NCBI GenBank assembly: GCA_045565695.1
Contig: JBJLEZ010000009.1
Span: 62,001-126,000, forward strand
Reading direction: 5' to 3'
DNA: 64,000 nucleotides
Origin: GCA-2690565 sp002457235
Lineage (GTDB): Bacteria; Verrucomicrobiota; Verrucomicrobiia; Opitutales; Coraliomargaritaceae
Shown: positions 46,858-55,730 of the stretch, one piece after another
How the letters are laid out: every line of letters begins with the position of its first letter
Numbering within the stretch: position 1 is the first letter of the stretch
Notes under the pieces: generated by a model
Databases searched by the model: none
Told to the model about the DNA's origin: nothing
What the model saw: only the letters and a program-made list of their open reading frames with translations
Made by a program: the position numbers and the translations under genes

Positions 46858-48771
46858 TTACTGATTTATTTCAACCTTAGAAGATTCAGTATCTACCTGC
46901 TGGAAAGCAGTTAAGACTCTAGAAAGTATAGATTCTAAATCTAAGCCCTCGTTTTCTCGCAAATCATTCACTGAACTTGCGTGATCAATAAATTTATCAG
47001 GCCATCCTATAGACTCTATAGGACAAAGGATGTTTTCTTCTTGTAGAAATTCGCTGATTGCGGATCCAAATCCTCCCTTGATCACATTATCTTCTATGCT
47101 TACAATGAGTTTCACTGTTTTAGCAGATGCAGCAATTGCAGTACTATCTAATGGTTTTACGAATCGTGGGTTCACAACTCCAGCATGAATATTGTGTTCG
47201 CTCAGTTTTGCTGCCAATTTATTGCCAATATCAAGCATTGTGCCGATAGCCCAGATATCAATTTCTAATCCTTCTTTAATTCTCTTTGAAACGCCAATAG
47301 CAAGAGATTCAGGCGTTTCTTTTACTGTCACACCCATGCCCTCACCACGAGGATAGCGAACAAATGCAGGTCCTTGATAATCCAATCCGGTTTGAATCAT
47401 ATCAGCAAGTTCATCTTCATCTGAGGGTGCCATTATCAAACAATTTGGGATAGGGCGAAGGTAGCTTATGTCAAATAAGCCATGATGAGTAGCTCCATCA
47501 TTTGGCGATAATCCTGAACGATCCATACAGAATAAGACGGGAAGATTTTGTATCGCAATATCGTGAATAATTGGGTCATAAGCACGCTGTAAAAAGGTTG
47601 AATAAATCGCACAAACAGGGTGGTAGCCTTTCGTAGCCATTCCAGCAGCAAAGACAGCTGCGTGTTCTTCAGCTATCCCTACATCAATAAATTGATCCGG
47701 TAATGCTTGTTCTAAAATATTTAAACCAGTACCAGAAGGCATTGCTGCAGTGATTCCTATAATTTTAGAATCTTTCTTTGCCAGTTTAGATATGGTTTGT
47801 CCCATTACATCTTGGTATTTTGGAATCGGTGGTTTTTTGGAAGCCAAAGACTTACCCGTTTCTGTATTAAAAGGACTGGCTCCATGAAAGCGTTCTGGGT
47901 TTTCGATCGCCACATTATAACCTTTCCCTTTGGTTGTTAAGACATGAAGGATTACTGGTTGAGTCGCATTTTTAGCAAATTCTAAGTAATGATTGAGTTG
48001 TTTAAAGTCATGCCCATCAATAGGTCCAATGTAACGCAAACCAAACTTCTCAAAAATTGAAGAAGAGATTAAAAGGTTTTTGGTCTCTCGTTTCCACTTT
48101 GCCCCCCATTTAATAATTTTTTTACCTCCGGGAATTTGAGACAATATATTCTCTAAATTATCGTTTAATCGATTATATATTGGATTAGTGATTAGCTCAT
48201 TAAAATATTTCGCCATTGCACCAACATTTTTGGCAATTGACCACTTGTTGTCGTTAAGAATTACAATAAGCTTTTTTGTGGAATTTGAGACATTGTTTAA
48301 GGCCTCGAGTGTTACGCCACAAGTGAAAGAAGCGTCTCCACAAATAGCTATAATATGTTCATCGCCCTCATTAAGATCTCGAGCTTTAGCCATTCCGAGA
48401 GCAGCAGACAACGCAGTACCAGCATGACCAGCCCCAAAAGCATCGTGTTCGCTTTCACCCCGGTTTAAAAATCCACTCAGACCTCCAGTACCTCTAATTT
48501 TTTCAAATCGTTCATCATTTCTACCGGTAAGTATCTTATGTACGTAGCCTTGGTGGCTGACATCAAAAATAAAAGAATCCTTTGGACTAGAGAAAGTCTT
48601 GTGCAATGCGATAGTTAGTTCGACTACACCTAAATTTGGGCCAACATGACCACCATTTTTTGAAGTCGTATTTATGATTTTCTCTCTTATTTCTGAAGCC
48701 AATACAGGCAAATCACTTTCTTCAAGTGATTGGATATCTTTAGGGGATTTTATTGAATCAAGAAGTGACAT
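46858..48771 (-). CDS. dxs: 1-deoxy-D-xylulose-5-phosphate synthase
   Basis: First enzyme of the MEP isoprenoid route, thiamine diphosphate dependent. Motifs: VSHQGYVHKILTGR, GHAGTALSAALGMA, the ThDP motif CGDASFTCGV to NDNKWSI, the transketolase-type FLQRAYDPIIHD and PVLFCMDRSGLSPNDGATHHG. Length 637 is normal. It lies 38 bases downstream of xseB on the same strand, a frequent bacterial pairing (xseB with dxs). Confidence 0.97.
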   Translation of the reverse strand: MSLLDSIKSPKDIQSLEESDLPVLASEIREKIINTTSKNGGHVGPNLGVVELTIALHKTFSSPKDSFIFDVSHQGYVHKILTGRNDERFEKIRGTGGLSGFLNRGESEHDAFGAGHAGTALSAALGMAKARDLNEGDEHIIAICGDASFTCGVTLEALNNVSNSTKKLIVILNDNKWSIAKNVGAMAKYFNELITNPIYNRLNDNLENILSQIPGGKKIIKWGAKWKRETKNLLISSSIFEKFGLRYIGPIDGHDFKQLNHYLEFAKNATQPVILHVLTTKGKGYNVAIENPERFHGASPFNTETGKSLASKKPPIPKYQDVMGQTISKLAKKDSKIIGITAAMPSGTGLNILEQALPDQFIDVGIAEEHAAVFAAGMATKGYHPVCAIYSTFLQRAYDPIIHDIAIQNLPVLFCMDRSGLSPNDGATHHGLFDISYLRPIPNCLIMAPSDEDELADMIQTGLDYQGPAFVRYPRGEGMGVTVKETPESLAIGVSKRIKEGLEIDIWAIGTMLDIGNKLAAKLSEHNIHAGVVNPRFVKPLDSTAIAASAKTVKLIVSIEDNVIKGGFGSAISEFLQEENILCPIESIGWPDKFIDHASSVNDLRENEGLDLESILSRVLTAFQQVDTESSKVEINQ

Positions 48772-48809
48772 TATGTGATCAATATTAAATTATTTAAGCT
48801 CACTGTTTA

Positions 48810-49040
48810 TTATTCTGAATCGAAGTTGGATCGAGTCTCATCTGCAATATCCAGCTTTTGAATTTTTAACTCAGCTTGTTTTAGCTCATTTTGACAAACC
48901 TTTAGTAACTTTGCACCTTCTTCAAATTGTGCAACTAGTTCGGCAAGAGGAATACTGCCATCTTCCATAGCTTCAATGATAGACTCAAGTTTTGATGATG
49001 CTTCTTCGTATGAAAGTTTTTTAGGTTCTTTATTTGGCAT
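48810..49040 (-). CDS. xseB: Exodeoxyribonuclease VII small subunit
   Basis: 76 residues: LSYEEASSKLESIIEAMEDGSIPLAELVAQFEEGAKL is the family core, a short helical hairpin. It partners the XseA large subunit, not present here. First gene of the xseB-dxs unit. Confidence 0.92.
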   Translation of the reverse strand: MPNKEPKKLSYEEASSKLESIIEAMEDGSIPLAELVAQFEEGAKLLKVCQNELKQAELKIQKLDIADETRSNFDSE

Positions 49041-49145
49041 TTTATTTTTTTCTGTAAATTGTATATATAATACTATTTTGTATGCAATATATTACAAATT
49101 AGAATCATATTTTCTAATAAAAATTACTATTTAATCACTTTTCAA

Positions 49146-50363
49146 ATGTTTAATGTCCAATCAGTTCGTGATGATTTTCCCATTTTATCGACTTTAATGA
49201 ATGATAAGCCGTTAATTTATTTGGATAATGCTGCAACCAGTCAAAAACCATTAACCGTAATTAAAGCGGTTGAGGATTTCTATAAAACGAGCAATTCCAA
49301 CATTCACCGAGGTGTATTTCGCCTTAGTGAGTTAGCTACTGCACGTTATGAAGCAACTCGTAAGCAATTTTCTGAATTCATTTCAGCAGAGAAGGATTCA
49401 GAAATCATTTTTGTGAAAGGGGTTACTGAGGCAATCAATCTCATTGCTTCTGGCTTTGCTCAAACAATTATTAAAGAAGGAGATGAGATTTTAATTTCAG
49501 GCATGGAGCATCACGCAAATATTGTTCCATGGCAAATAGCCTGTGAGCAAACGGGAGCGATTTTAAAAGTCATTCCTGTATTAGATGACGGATCTTTAGA
49601 TTTATTGGCTTTTGAGGCATTGCTTTCAGAAAAGACTAAATTGTTATCGATTGTTCATATATCGAATTCGTTAGGGACAATTAATCCAATTAAATTGATG
49701 ATTGATAAAGCACACGCACTGGACGTCCCTGTATTAGTAGATGGGGCTCAGTCTGCACCCCATATGGAAGTTGATGTAAGAGATTTGGATTGTGATTTTT
49801 ATGTATTTTCTGGACATAAATTATTTGCACCAACTGGTGTGGGCGTATTGTACGGAAAAGAGAAGTGGTTAGAGCAACTGCCTCCATATCAAAGTGGTGG
49901 GGATATGATTGAAAAGGTAGATTTTGACGGTACTACCTTTAAAGGTATCCCTGGTAAATTTGAGGCAGGCACTCCAAATATTGCGGGCGTGATCGGATTG
50001 TCGGAAGCGATTCAGTATTTGCAAAAATTAGATAGAGCGAAAGCAATGGCTCATGAAATTTCATTATTAGATCAAGCGACAGAAGGTTTAAGCAAAATAG
50101 ATGGGTTGAGGTTAATTGGAACTGCTAAAGACAAGGCCTCGATTATATCGTTTGTTTTTGATGCTATTCATGCTCATGATGTTGGAACTTTTCTAGATGC
50201 TGCGGGTATAGCAATTCGAACAGGGCATCATTGTACAATGCCTTTATTGAAACGTTTTAATGTACCAGCAACGGCTCGTGCCTCATTTGCTTTCTATAAC
50301 AATTCAAATGATGTAGATTGTTTGGTGGAAAGTTTGAAAAAAATGAAGTCTTTTTTTCTATGA
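49146..50363 (+). CDS. sufS: Cysteine desulfurase, SufS type
   Basis: PLP enzyme that extracts sulfur from cysteine for Fe-S clusters. Start VRDDFPILSTLMNDKPLIYLDNAATSQKP, GMEHHANIVPWQ, PLP lysine K225 in SGHKLFAPTGVG and the persulfide cysteine C363 in RTGHHCTMPLL. Length 405 is normal. Its stop overlaps the sufU start (ATGA), meaning coupled translation; SufS-SufU pairs transfer sulfur directly. SufBCD are not in the window. Confidence 0.96.
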   Translation: MFNVQSVRDDFPILSTLMNDKPLIYLDNAATSQKPLTVIKAVEDFYKTSNSNIHRGVFRLSELATARYEATRKQFSEFISAEKDSEIIFVKGVTEAINLIASGFAQTIIKEGDEILISGMEHHANIVPWQIACEQTGAILKVIPVLDDGSLDLLAFEALLSEKTKLLSIVHISNSLGTINPIKLMIDKAHALDVPVLVDGAQSAPHMEVDVRDLDCDFYVFSGHKLFAPTGVGVLYGKEKWLEQLPPYQSGGDMIEKVDFDGTTFKGIPGKFEAGTPNIAGVIGLSEAIQYLQKLDRAKAMAHEISLLDQATEGLSKIDGLRLIGTAKDKASIISFVFDAIHAHDVGTFLDAAGIAIRTGHHCTMPLLKRFNVPATARASFAFYNNSNDVDCLVESLKKMKSFFL

Positions 50364-50803
50364 GTGAAGGTAATTTACAGGATCTCTACCAATCAATACT
50401 TATTCAACATTCCAAGTCTCCTTTACATTACGGAAAGTTAGAAGCCTTTACACATTTTTCTGAAGGCTACAACCCACTTTGTGGCGACGCTATTTCTGTT
50501 TATTTATCGGTTAAACAAGGAACTATAGAAAAGGCTTCATTCGAAAGCGCCTCTTGTGCTATTTGCACGGCTTCTGCATCAATTTTATTAAAAGCAATCG
50601 AAGGCACAAAAAAAGAGTCTTTTACATCAATACAAAATGAATTTTCTCAAATTTTGGAAGATGGGTCTAAAGGCCAAACTGATACTCTGTCTCCTGATGT
50701 TTTAGCTTTTCAGGGAATTAAGCAATTTCCATCAAGGAGAAATTGCGCTCTTTTACCATGGACGACCCTTAAAGAAGCATTGGATTCAGGAATTAAAGAT
50801 TAA
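50360..50803 (+). CDS. sufU: SufU/NifU-type Fe-S assembly or sulfur-transfer protein
   Basis: Receives sulfur from SufS. Cysteines C41 (NPLCGD), C66 and C69 (SCAICTASAS) and C129 (RRNCALLPW) match the SufU/IscU pattern, with the Asp of CGD as the further metal ligand. I chose the ATG at 50360 that overlaps the sufS stop as ATGA; the longer frame starting at 50318 would only add residues inside sufS. The 3' end overlaps the stop of the convergent amidohydrolase gene by 11 bases. Confidence 0.92.
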   Translation: MSEGNLQDLYQSILIQHSKSPLHYGKLEAFTHFSEGYNPLCGDAISVYLSVKQGTIEKASFESASCAICTASASILLKAIEGTKKESFTSIQNEFSQILEDGSKGQTDTLSPDVLAFQGIKQFPSRRNCALLPWTTLKEALDSGIKD

Positions 50804-51668
50804 GCAAACTGCAGATGTTCTTTTCGAAGATTTGCTCATATTCATTTTGATTCAATCCCGCTTTTGACTGAATGTCTTTAATAAATGTCTGCATCTCAAC
50901 TTGTTTTTGTTTCTTAGGATATAATTTAAGAGGATAGTCTGACCCAAAAATAATTTTCTCAGCGCCGACAAGGTGAATCACATTTCTAAATATTGTCATA
51001 TCGTACAGTAAGGGGGAGGCCGATGTATCATAATAAAAATTCTTTAATAGAACTTTTAGTTTTGGATTAAGCTCAAAAAATGGGATACCGCCACCCCAAT
51101 GTGATAAAATAATTTTAAGATCTGGAAAGGCTTCAGCAAACTCTAGATATATATCAAAAGGGGTCGGAATAAAATTCGGATATTTTACATTTAAGCCTTC
51201 ACTGACATGAAAATTCATGGGCCAGTTATTTGTTTCGCACCATTCTGCCATTGTATGCCAACGATCCTTGTATTGATCGTAGTGTTGAATGGTTGGGTGT
51301 AATTCACCCACACCCTTAAACCCCATAGAATGGGCAAGTTCTAATTGTTGAATGGGCTCGTCATTTGGATAAATTGAAGCAAAGGCGTGAAAACGCATGG
51401 GTGCAAAATCCATCCATTGTTTCATCAGTTCATTATGTCTGATACAGGTAGCTTTATTTTCCCAATACCAACCTAATAGAATACTTTGGCTTACTTTTGC
51501 ACAATCCATAGCCTCAATCATGCCTTCTTTTGAAGCATAGCCTTGTAAGCTTGGCTTATTATTTGGAGCGACTAGTTTTAACCAATGGCTTTCATTATAA
51601 GTGGTGGCCCATTGAGTAATGTTATCCGAAATTTCAGGAGGGAAACAATGAGTGTGTGCATCTATCAT
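50793..51668 (-). CDS. Amidohydrolase-family (TIM-barrel, ACMSD-like) protein
   Basis: Metal-dependent hydrolase/decarboxylase family (Amidohydro_2). The start at 51668 gives MIDAHTHCFPPE with the metal-binding HxH at the N-terminus; an in-frame ATG at 51710 adds 14 residues without family character. NFHVSEG, ILSHWGGGIPFFE and IIFGSDYPLKLYPK hold the remaining His and Asp ligands. The substrate is unknown; relatives include aminocarboxymuconate semialdehyde decarboxylase. No pathway genes are adjacent. Confidence 0.82.
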   Translation of the reverse strand: MIDAHTHCFPPEISDNITQWATTYNESHWLKLVAPNNKPSLQGYASKEGMIEAMDCAKVSQSILLGWYWENKATCIRHNELMKQWMDFAPMRFHAFASIYPNDEPIQQLELAHSMGFKGVGELHPTIQHYDQYKDRWHTMAEWCETNNWPMNFHVSEGLNVKYPNFIPTPFDIYLEFAEAFPDLKIILSHWGGGIPFFELNPKLKVLLKNFYYDTSASPLLYDMTIFRNVIHLVGAEKIIFGSDYPLKLYPKKQKQVEMQTFIKDIQSKAGLNQNEYEQIFEKNICSLLNL

Positions 51669-51745
51669 GTTGCTTTTCTTGATAATTTTAAAAGTGATGT
51701 TATTTTGCAATAAGATTATTATTCATCCTCCCTTATTTATATCAA

Positions 51746-52549
51746 ATGCCAGAGCTTGCAGAAGTAGAATTTTTTAGAAGAGTTTGGTTGCCTGCTGAGG
51801 GCTCAAAAGTTGTTCACGCGTCTGCAAACCTTAAGAAGAGAATTTTTAGAGATCTTGATGACAAGTCGTTTCCAAAATGTCTTATTGAAACTCGTTTACA
51901 AAAATCTTTTAGAAAGGGGAAACAGTTATGTTTTTTATTCAATAAAGACCATTGGCTTGGATTGCATATGGGCATGACAGGTAGATTGCGATATAGTTCT
52001 AATGTGAACGAAAATTTTAAATATGATTATTTAACTTTATATTTAGAAAATGATCATCGTTTGATTTTTCAAGACCCACGTTTATTCGGGAAAGTCCTCT
52101 ACGAAAATTCTTCTAAGTCACCTGCTTGGTGGGAAGCAATGCCTGTAGAGTTAACAGATAATTCCTATAATTTTGATAGGATGAATGATTTTTTGGTAAA
52201 GCGCTCCAAAAGTCGAATCAAGTCAGTTCTTTTGATGCAAGATGGATTTCCCGGTATTGGTAATTGGATGGCCGATGAAATACTCTGGCGTAGTCGTATA
52301 GCTCCTTTTGTTAAGGTAGAAGATATTGCTATGAAAAAGCGAAAAGATTTATATCAAGCAATTAAGGCAGTTTGCATGGATGCCTTGGATGTTATTGCAG
52401 ATGGCTGGAAAAAGCCACCAGATAGTTGGTTGTTTAATCATCGTTGGTCTAATGGGGGAACTTGCCCAAAAACCAACAAACCACTTATTCGGGAAAAGAT
52501 AAATGGTCGAACAGCTTGTTGGTCACCATCTTGGCAAACGTATCATTAA
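51746..52549 (+). CDS. Formamidopyrimidine-DNA glycosylase family protein with degenerate zinc finger
   Basis: Base-excision repair glycosylase/lyase. The N-terminus is MPELAEVEFF: P2 and E3 are the catalytic residues, and GSKVVHASANLKKRI, HMGMTGRLRYS, FQDPRLFGKVLY and GIGNWMADEILWRSRIAP (H2TH domain) follow as in MutM. The C-terminal zinc finger normally has four Cys; here only C240 and C258 are seen, and C258 is not at a ligand position, while T243, S260 and W263 take the usual Cys places. The DNA-contacting NGRT is kept, so a zincless finger, as in plant Fpg or NEIL1, may work. Nei-type activity cannot be excluded. Confidence 0.87.
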   Translation: MPELAEVEFFRRVWLPAEGSKVVHASANLKKRIFRDLDDKSFPKCLIETRLQKSFRKGKQLCFLFNKDHWLGLHMGMTGRLRYSSNVNENFKYDYLTLYLENDHRLIFQDPRLFGKVLYENSSKSPAWWEAMPVELTDNSYNFDRMNDFLVKRSKSRIKSVLLMQDGFPGIGNWMADEILWRSRIAPFVKVEDIAMKKRKDLYQAIKAVCMDALDVIADGWKKPPDSWLFNHRWSNGGTCPKTNKPLIREKINGRTACWSPSWQTYH

Positions 52550-52552
52550 GCA

Positions 52553-53257
52553 TTAATCTTTAATTGCGTGATGAATAGCTACAGTTGAAAAAGTCATTCC
52601 TAGAGCCTTAACTTCAGAATATCCCGCTTCGAACAATTGAGACTTAAGTAATTCTTTACTGGGAAAACTCTCAATCGTACCAGCTAGGTATTGATAGGCA
52701 TTTTTGTCTTTAGAAATAATGCCTGCAATACACGGAAGAATATATTTTAAGTAGAGGAAATAAAAGGGTCTAAACCAAGTATCGGGCTGAGAAAATTCTA
52801 ATACAAATAAGGAACCTTGAGGTTTCAAAATTCTTAATATTTCACGGAGTCCTTTATTTCTATTTTCAAAATTCCTAACTCCAAATGCTACAGTTACAAT
52901 GTCGAAAGTATTGTCCTCAAAATCTAGATTCATTGCATCTCCATGTTCGAAAGAGATATTTGAATATTTTTTTGATTTTATTTGTTTAAATTTTGCCTGA
53001 TCAAGCATAGGTTGGCAAAAATCAGTAGCGGTAATTTCACATTCCTTATTTAAGGTGTCACTCAATTTAAAGGCGACATCTCCGCTACCAGTAGCAAGAT
53101 CCATAAGAGAATTCGGATTCAAAATTTTGACCTTTTTGGCTAGACGATCACGCCAATAATAATCAATTCCAAAACTTAATACATGATTTAGGAAATCGTA
53201 TTTATTTGAAATTCCGGAAAACATTTTTTCAACTTTTTCGCCAATTGGTATGTGCAT
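52553..53257 (-). CDS. ubiE: Demethylmenaquinone/ubiquinone C-methyltransferase
   Basis: SAM-dependent methyltransferase of quinone synthesis. Signatures FSGISNKYDFLNHVLSFGIDYYWR, LMDLATGSGDVAFKL (SAM motif I), VTVAFGVRNFENRNKGLREI and LEFSQPDTWFRPFYFLYLKYILP are diagnostic. Length 234. Whether the substrate is demethylmenaquinone (MenG) or a ubiquinone precursor cannot be told. Convergent with the Fpg-like gene, 3 bases apart; divergent from the HU gene. Confidence 0.95.
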   Translation of the reverse strand: MHIPIGEKVEKMFSGISNKYDFLNHVLSFGIDYYWRDRLAKKVKILNPNSLMDLATGSGDVAFKLSDTLNKECEITATDFCQPMLDQAKFKQIKSKKYSNISFEHGDAMNLDFEDNTFDIVTVAFGVRNFENRNKGLREILRILKPQGSLFVLEFSQPDTWFRPFYFLYLKYILPCIAGIISKDKNAYQYLAGTIESFPSKELLKSQLFEAGYSEVKALGMTFSTVAIHHAIKD

Positions 53258-53322
53258 AGTCTGATTTTGTTAATTTTGTCGAATTTAAGTTCAGTAAATT
53301 AAAATTTTTTCATTTTCTATAT

Positions 53323-53351
53323 TTGACAGATATTATGGTACTTATGAATAT
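53323..53351 (+). promoter_or_regulatory. Sigma-70-type promoter before the HU-family gene
   Basis: A perfect -35 TTGACA (53323-53328) is separated by 17 bases from GAATAT (53346-53351), four of six matches to the -10 consensus. It lies 33 bases before the ATG of the DNA-binding protein gene, with room for a short leader. Confidence 0.55.
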
Positions 53352-53383
53352 GTGAATACAACATTTTATATAATTAAAGCAAG

Positions 53384-53692
53384 ATGTCCAATAATCTGAC
53401 AAAAAGAGATATAGTTACTAAGGTTTACAACAATACGAACTTTTCTCAAAAAGAAATTAGAGAAACCGTTCAATTAACGTTGGACTGTATTCAAGAGGCA
53501 TTAATTAAGGGACAAAATGTTGAGTTAAGAAATTTTGGTGTATTTGAGCTTCAAGTCAGAAAGTCTAGAATCGGAAGAAATCCGAATAAACCAGAAAAGG
53601 ATGTGATCATACCGAAAAGAGCTGTTATTAAATTTAAGGCAGGTAAAGAAATGCGTGCCGGTTTAAATGAGATCAATCTTGAAGACGAATAA
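53384..53692 (+). CDS. HU/IHF-family DNA-binding protein
   Basis: Histone-like DNA-bending protein. LTKRDIVTKVYNNTNFSQKEIRETVQ is the helical dimer part; GQNVELRNFGVFELQVRKSRIGRNPNKPEKDV contains the RxGRNP arm that inserts into the minor groove, then VIKFKAGKEMR. 102 residues, with a short acidic tail. HU versus IHF subunit cannot be decided. Likely first gene of a run with hisS and mazG. Confidence 0.93.
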   Translation: MSNNLTKRDIVTKVYNNTNFSQKEIRETVQLTLDCIQEALIKGQNVELRNFGVFELQVRKSRIGRNPNKPEKDVIIPKRAVIKFKAGKEMRAGLNEINLEDE

Positions 53693-53716
53693 TCGTATCA
53701 AAATCTAGATCAATTT

Positions 53717-55042
53717 ATGAATTTTGAAACCTTACCTGGATTTCGTACTTTTTATCCAGAAGATTGTTTTTTAAGAAATTATATTTTCAATATTTGGAGG
53801 TCGTCCGCTCATACTTATAACTTTTCCGAGTACGATGCTCCAACTCTAGAACCTCTTGAATTATATAAAGAAAAATCTGGAGACGAAATTGTAAACCAAC
53901 TATTTAATTTTAAAGATAAAGGAGATCGTGCCGTAGCACTTCGTCCTGAGATGACTCCTTCTTTAGCCCGTTTAGTAGGAGCTAAGGCAAAAAGCCTAAA
54001 GCGGCCCGTTAAGTGGTTTAGTATAGGTGAGCAATTTAGATACGAGCGACCTCAGAAGGGACGTTTACGTTCATTTTATCAATTCAATGTCGATATTTTG
54101 GGTGAGGCTGGGGTTGGCGCTGATGCCGAATTAATTGCTTGTTTGGTTGATACTCTGAGAGCTTTTGATCTTGATTTTGAAGATTTCAAGGTTCGTCTTA
54201 GTGATCGGCAGCTATGGATTTTATTTTTGAAACATTGGAATGTTGGCGATGAGCAGATGACCCCAGTTCTTTCAATTATGGATCGTATGACTCGATTGAA
54301 GAAAGATCAGTTGGAAATACAGCTTACTAGTTATTTTGGAGAATCAACCGCTCACTTTATTGATACAGTAGAAGAATTGATGGCAATTGATTCAGAATCA
54401 GCTTTAGTTAAATTCTTTGCTAATTTAAAACTTTCAGAAAGTAACAAACAATTAATTGATGAACGCTTAGGGGATTTAGCTTCATTGACTCAGTTGATCA
54501 ATTCAATGGAGATTGGGCACTACGTTTCTATTGATTTTTCAATTGTTCGAGGCCTTGCTTATTATACTGGCTTTGTTTTTGAAGCTTTTGAAGCCAGAGG
54601 TGAGGGTAGAGCATTAGCGGGTGGAGGACGTTATGATGATCTAATTGATCGGTTGACTTCTAATGCAATGGAAGCAGTAGGATTTGCAATGGGGGATGTG
54701 ACCTTACTGGATTTATTGGAGTCTAAGGGGAAACTGCCCAATTTTTCTCAAAAGCCCGATATTATGATTCTGTTTTCTGAAGATGAAGCTCGTTCCTGTG
54801 CTTTAGCTGATGCTCAGTTTTTACGACGATCAGGCATGAAAATTGAATACCCTTTGAAGCATGTTAGTTTTTCTAAACAATTCAAAGAGGCAAATCAGCG
54901 AGGTGTGTCTTTTGTTTTAATTTATGGAAACGAAGAGATTCAAAAAGGTATGGTTAAGTTAAAAGATTTTCAAACAGGTGAAGAATGTCTTATTGAAAGA
55001 AACCAAACTGCCTTATTAGATAAGCTGAAAACTCTCTTCTAA
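53717..55042 (+). CDS. hisS: Histidyl-tRNA synthetase
   Basis: Class II synthetase. Motif 2 is FRYERPQKGRLRSFYQFNVDILGE, the histidine-binding signature GLAYYTGFVFE, with the catalytic Arg in IVRGLAYY, and motif 3 is ALAGGGRYDDLI. The N-terminal LRPEMTPSLARL variant is shared with HisZ and chloroplast-type HisS, but the presence of a C-terminal anticodon-binding domain (about residues 345-441, PDIMILFS...) and full motif set favour HisS over the regulatory HisZ. Length 441. It starts 24 bases after the HU gene and 6 bases before mazG. Confidence 0.9.
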   Translation: MNFETLPGFRTFYPEDCFLRNYIFNIWRSSAHTYNFSEYDAPTLEPLELYKEKSGDEIVNQLFNFKDKGDRAVALRPEMTPSLARLVGAKAKSLKRPVKWFSIGEQFRYERPQKGRLRSFYQFNVDILGEAGVGADAELIACLVDTLRAFDLDFEDFKVRLSDRQLWILFLKHWNVGDEQMTPVLSIMDRMTRLKKDQLEIQLTSYFGESTAHFIDTVEELMAIDSESALVKFFANLKLSESNKQLIDERLGDLASLTQLINSMEIGHYVSIDFSIVRGLAYYTGFVFEAFEARGEGRALAGGGRYDDLIDRLTSNAMEAVGFAMGDVTLLDLLESKGKLPNFSQKPDIMILFSEDEARSCALADAQFLRRSGMKIEYPLKHVSFSKQFKEANQRGVSFVLIYGNEEIQKGMVKLKDFQTGEECLIERNQTALLDKLKTLF

Positions 55043-55048
55043 GTCATT

Positions 55049-55720
55049 ATGTCGGGAATCGAAAAACTGTTAGTAACTGTCGCAAAGTTAAGGGATCCAG
55101 ATACAGGTTGCCCTTGGGATATTGAGCAAAGTCATCAGTCAATCACTGATTGTTTGATTGATGAATGCTGTGAATTACTTCAAACGATCGACCGTTTGGA
55201 TATGGAGCATATGGAAGAGGAATTGGGGGATGTTTTGCTTCAAGTTATCTTTCATGCCCAAATCGCTAAAGAGAATGGTCATTTTGATTTTGATTCCGTT
55301 TGTGAGGTATTAAATGAAAAACTAGTCCGCAGGCATCCACATGTATTTGGTGACGAAAAAGATTTAAGTAACAGCGAATCGGTGCTTGAGCGTTGGGAAT
55401 TAATCAAGTCCAAAGAAAAAAAACGTGGATTTGTTGCTAAAGGTTTATTTAAAGACTTACCGCCTCAACTACCTGCGTTAATGTTTGCAGAAGATGTTCA
55501 TAAGCAAATAGTTAAAAAATCAATAGACGCTTCAGAGTTTTATGATTCATATTTGATCACAAAGCTTACAGAGACCCAGTCCAAGGATGAGTCAGCAATA
55601 GGTGCTTTGTTGTTTAATTTGGTAGCTTGGTGCAAAGATAATAAGATAGAGCCAGAGTCTGCTTTAAGGCGTTATGCACAAAATGTTGTGGATTCTATTG
55701 AATCAAGAGAGGTTCAGTGA
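55049..55720 (+). CDS. mazG: Nucleoside triphosphate pyrophosphohydrolase MazG
   Basis: House-cleaning NTPase. The MazG core is LRDPDTGCPWDIEQSHQSI, LIDECCELLQTID and the acidic EELGDVLLQVIFHAQIAKE Mg2+ site, then VRRHPHVFGD. The second half (about 120-223) is a divergent second domain. Length 223 is somewhat short of E. coli MazG (263). Six bases after hisS. Confidence 0.93.
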   Translation: MSGIEKLLVTVAKLRDPDTGCPWDIEQSHQSITDCLIDECCELLQTIDRLDMEHMEEELGDVLLQVIFHAQIAKENGHFDFDSVCEVLNEKLVRRHPHVFGDEKDLSNSESVLERWELIKSKEKKRGFVAKGLFKDLPPQLPALMFAEDVHKQIVKKSIDASEFYDSYLITKLTETQSKDESAIGALLFNLVAWCKDNKIEPESALRRYAQNVVDSIESREVQ

Positions 55721-55730
55721 GCTAAAAATG

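Noticed and set aside
53717..55042. HisZ (ATP phosphoribosyltransferase regulatory subunit)
   Set aside because: The LRPEMT segment is HisZ-like, but the C-terminal anticodon-binding domain and the catalytic HisS motifs are complete, and hisG is not adjacent.
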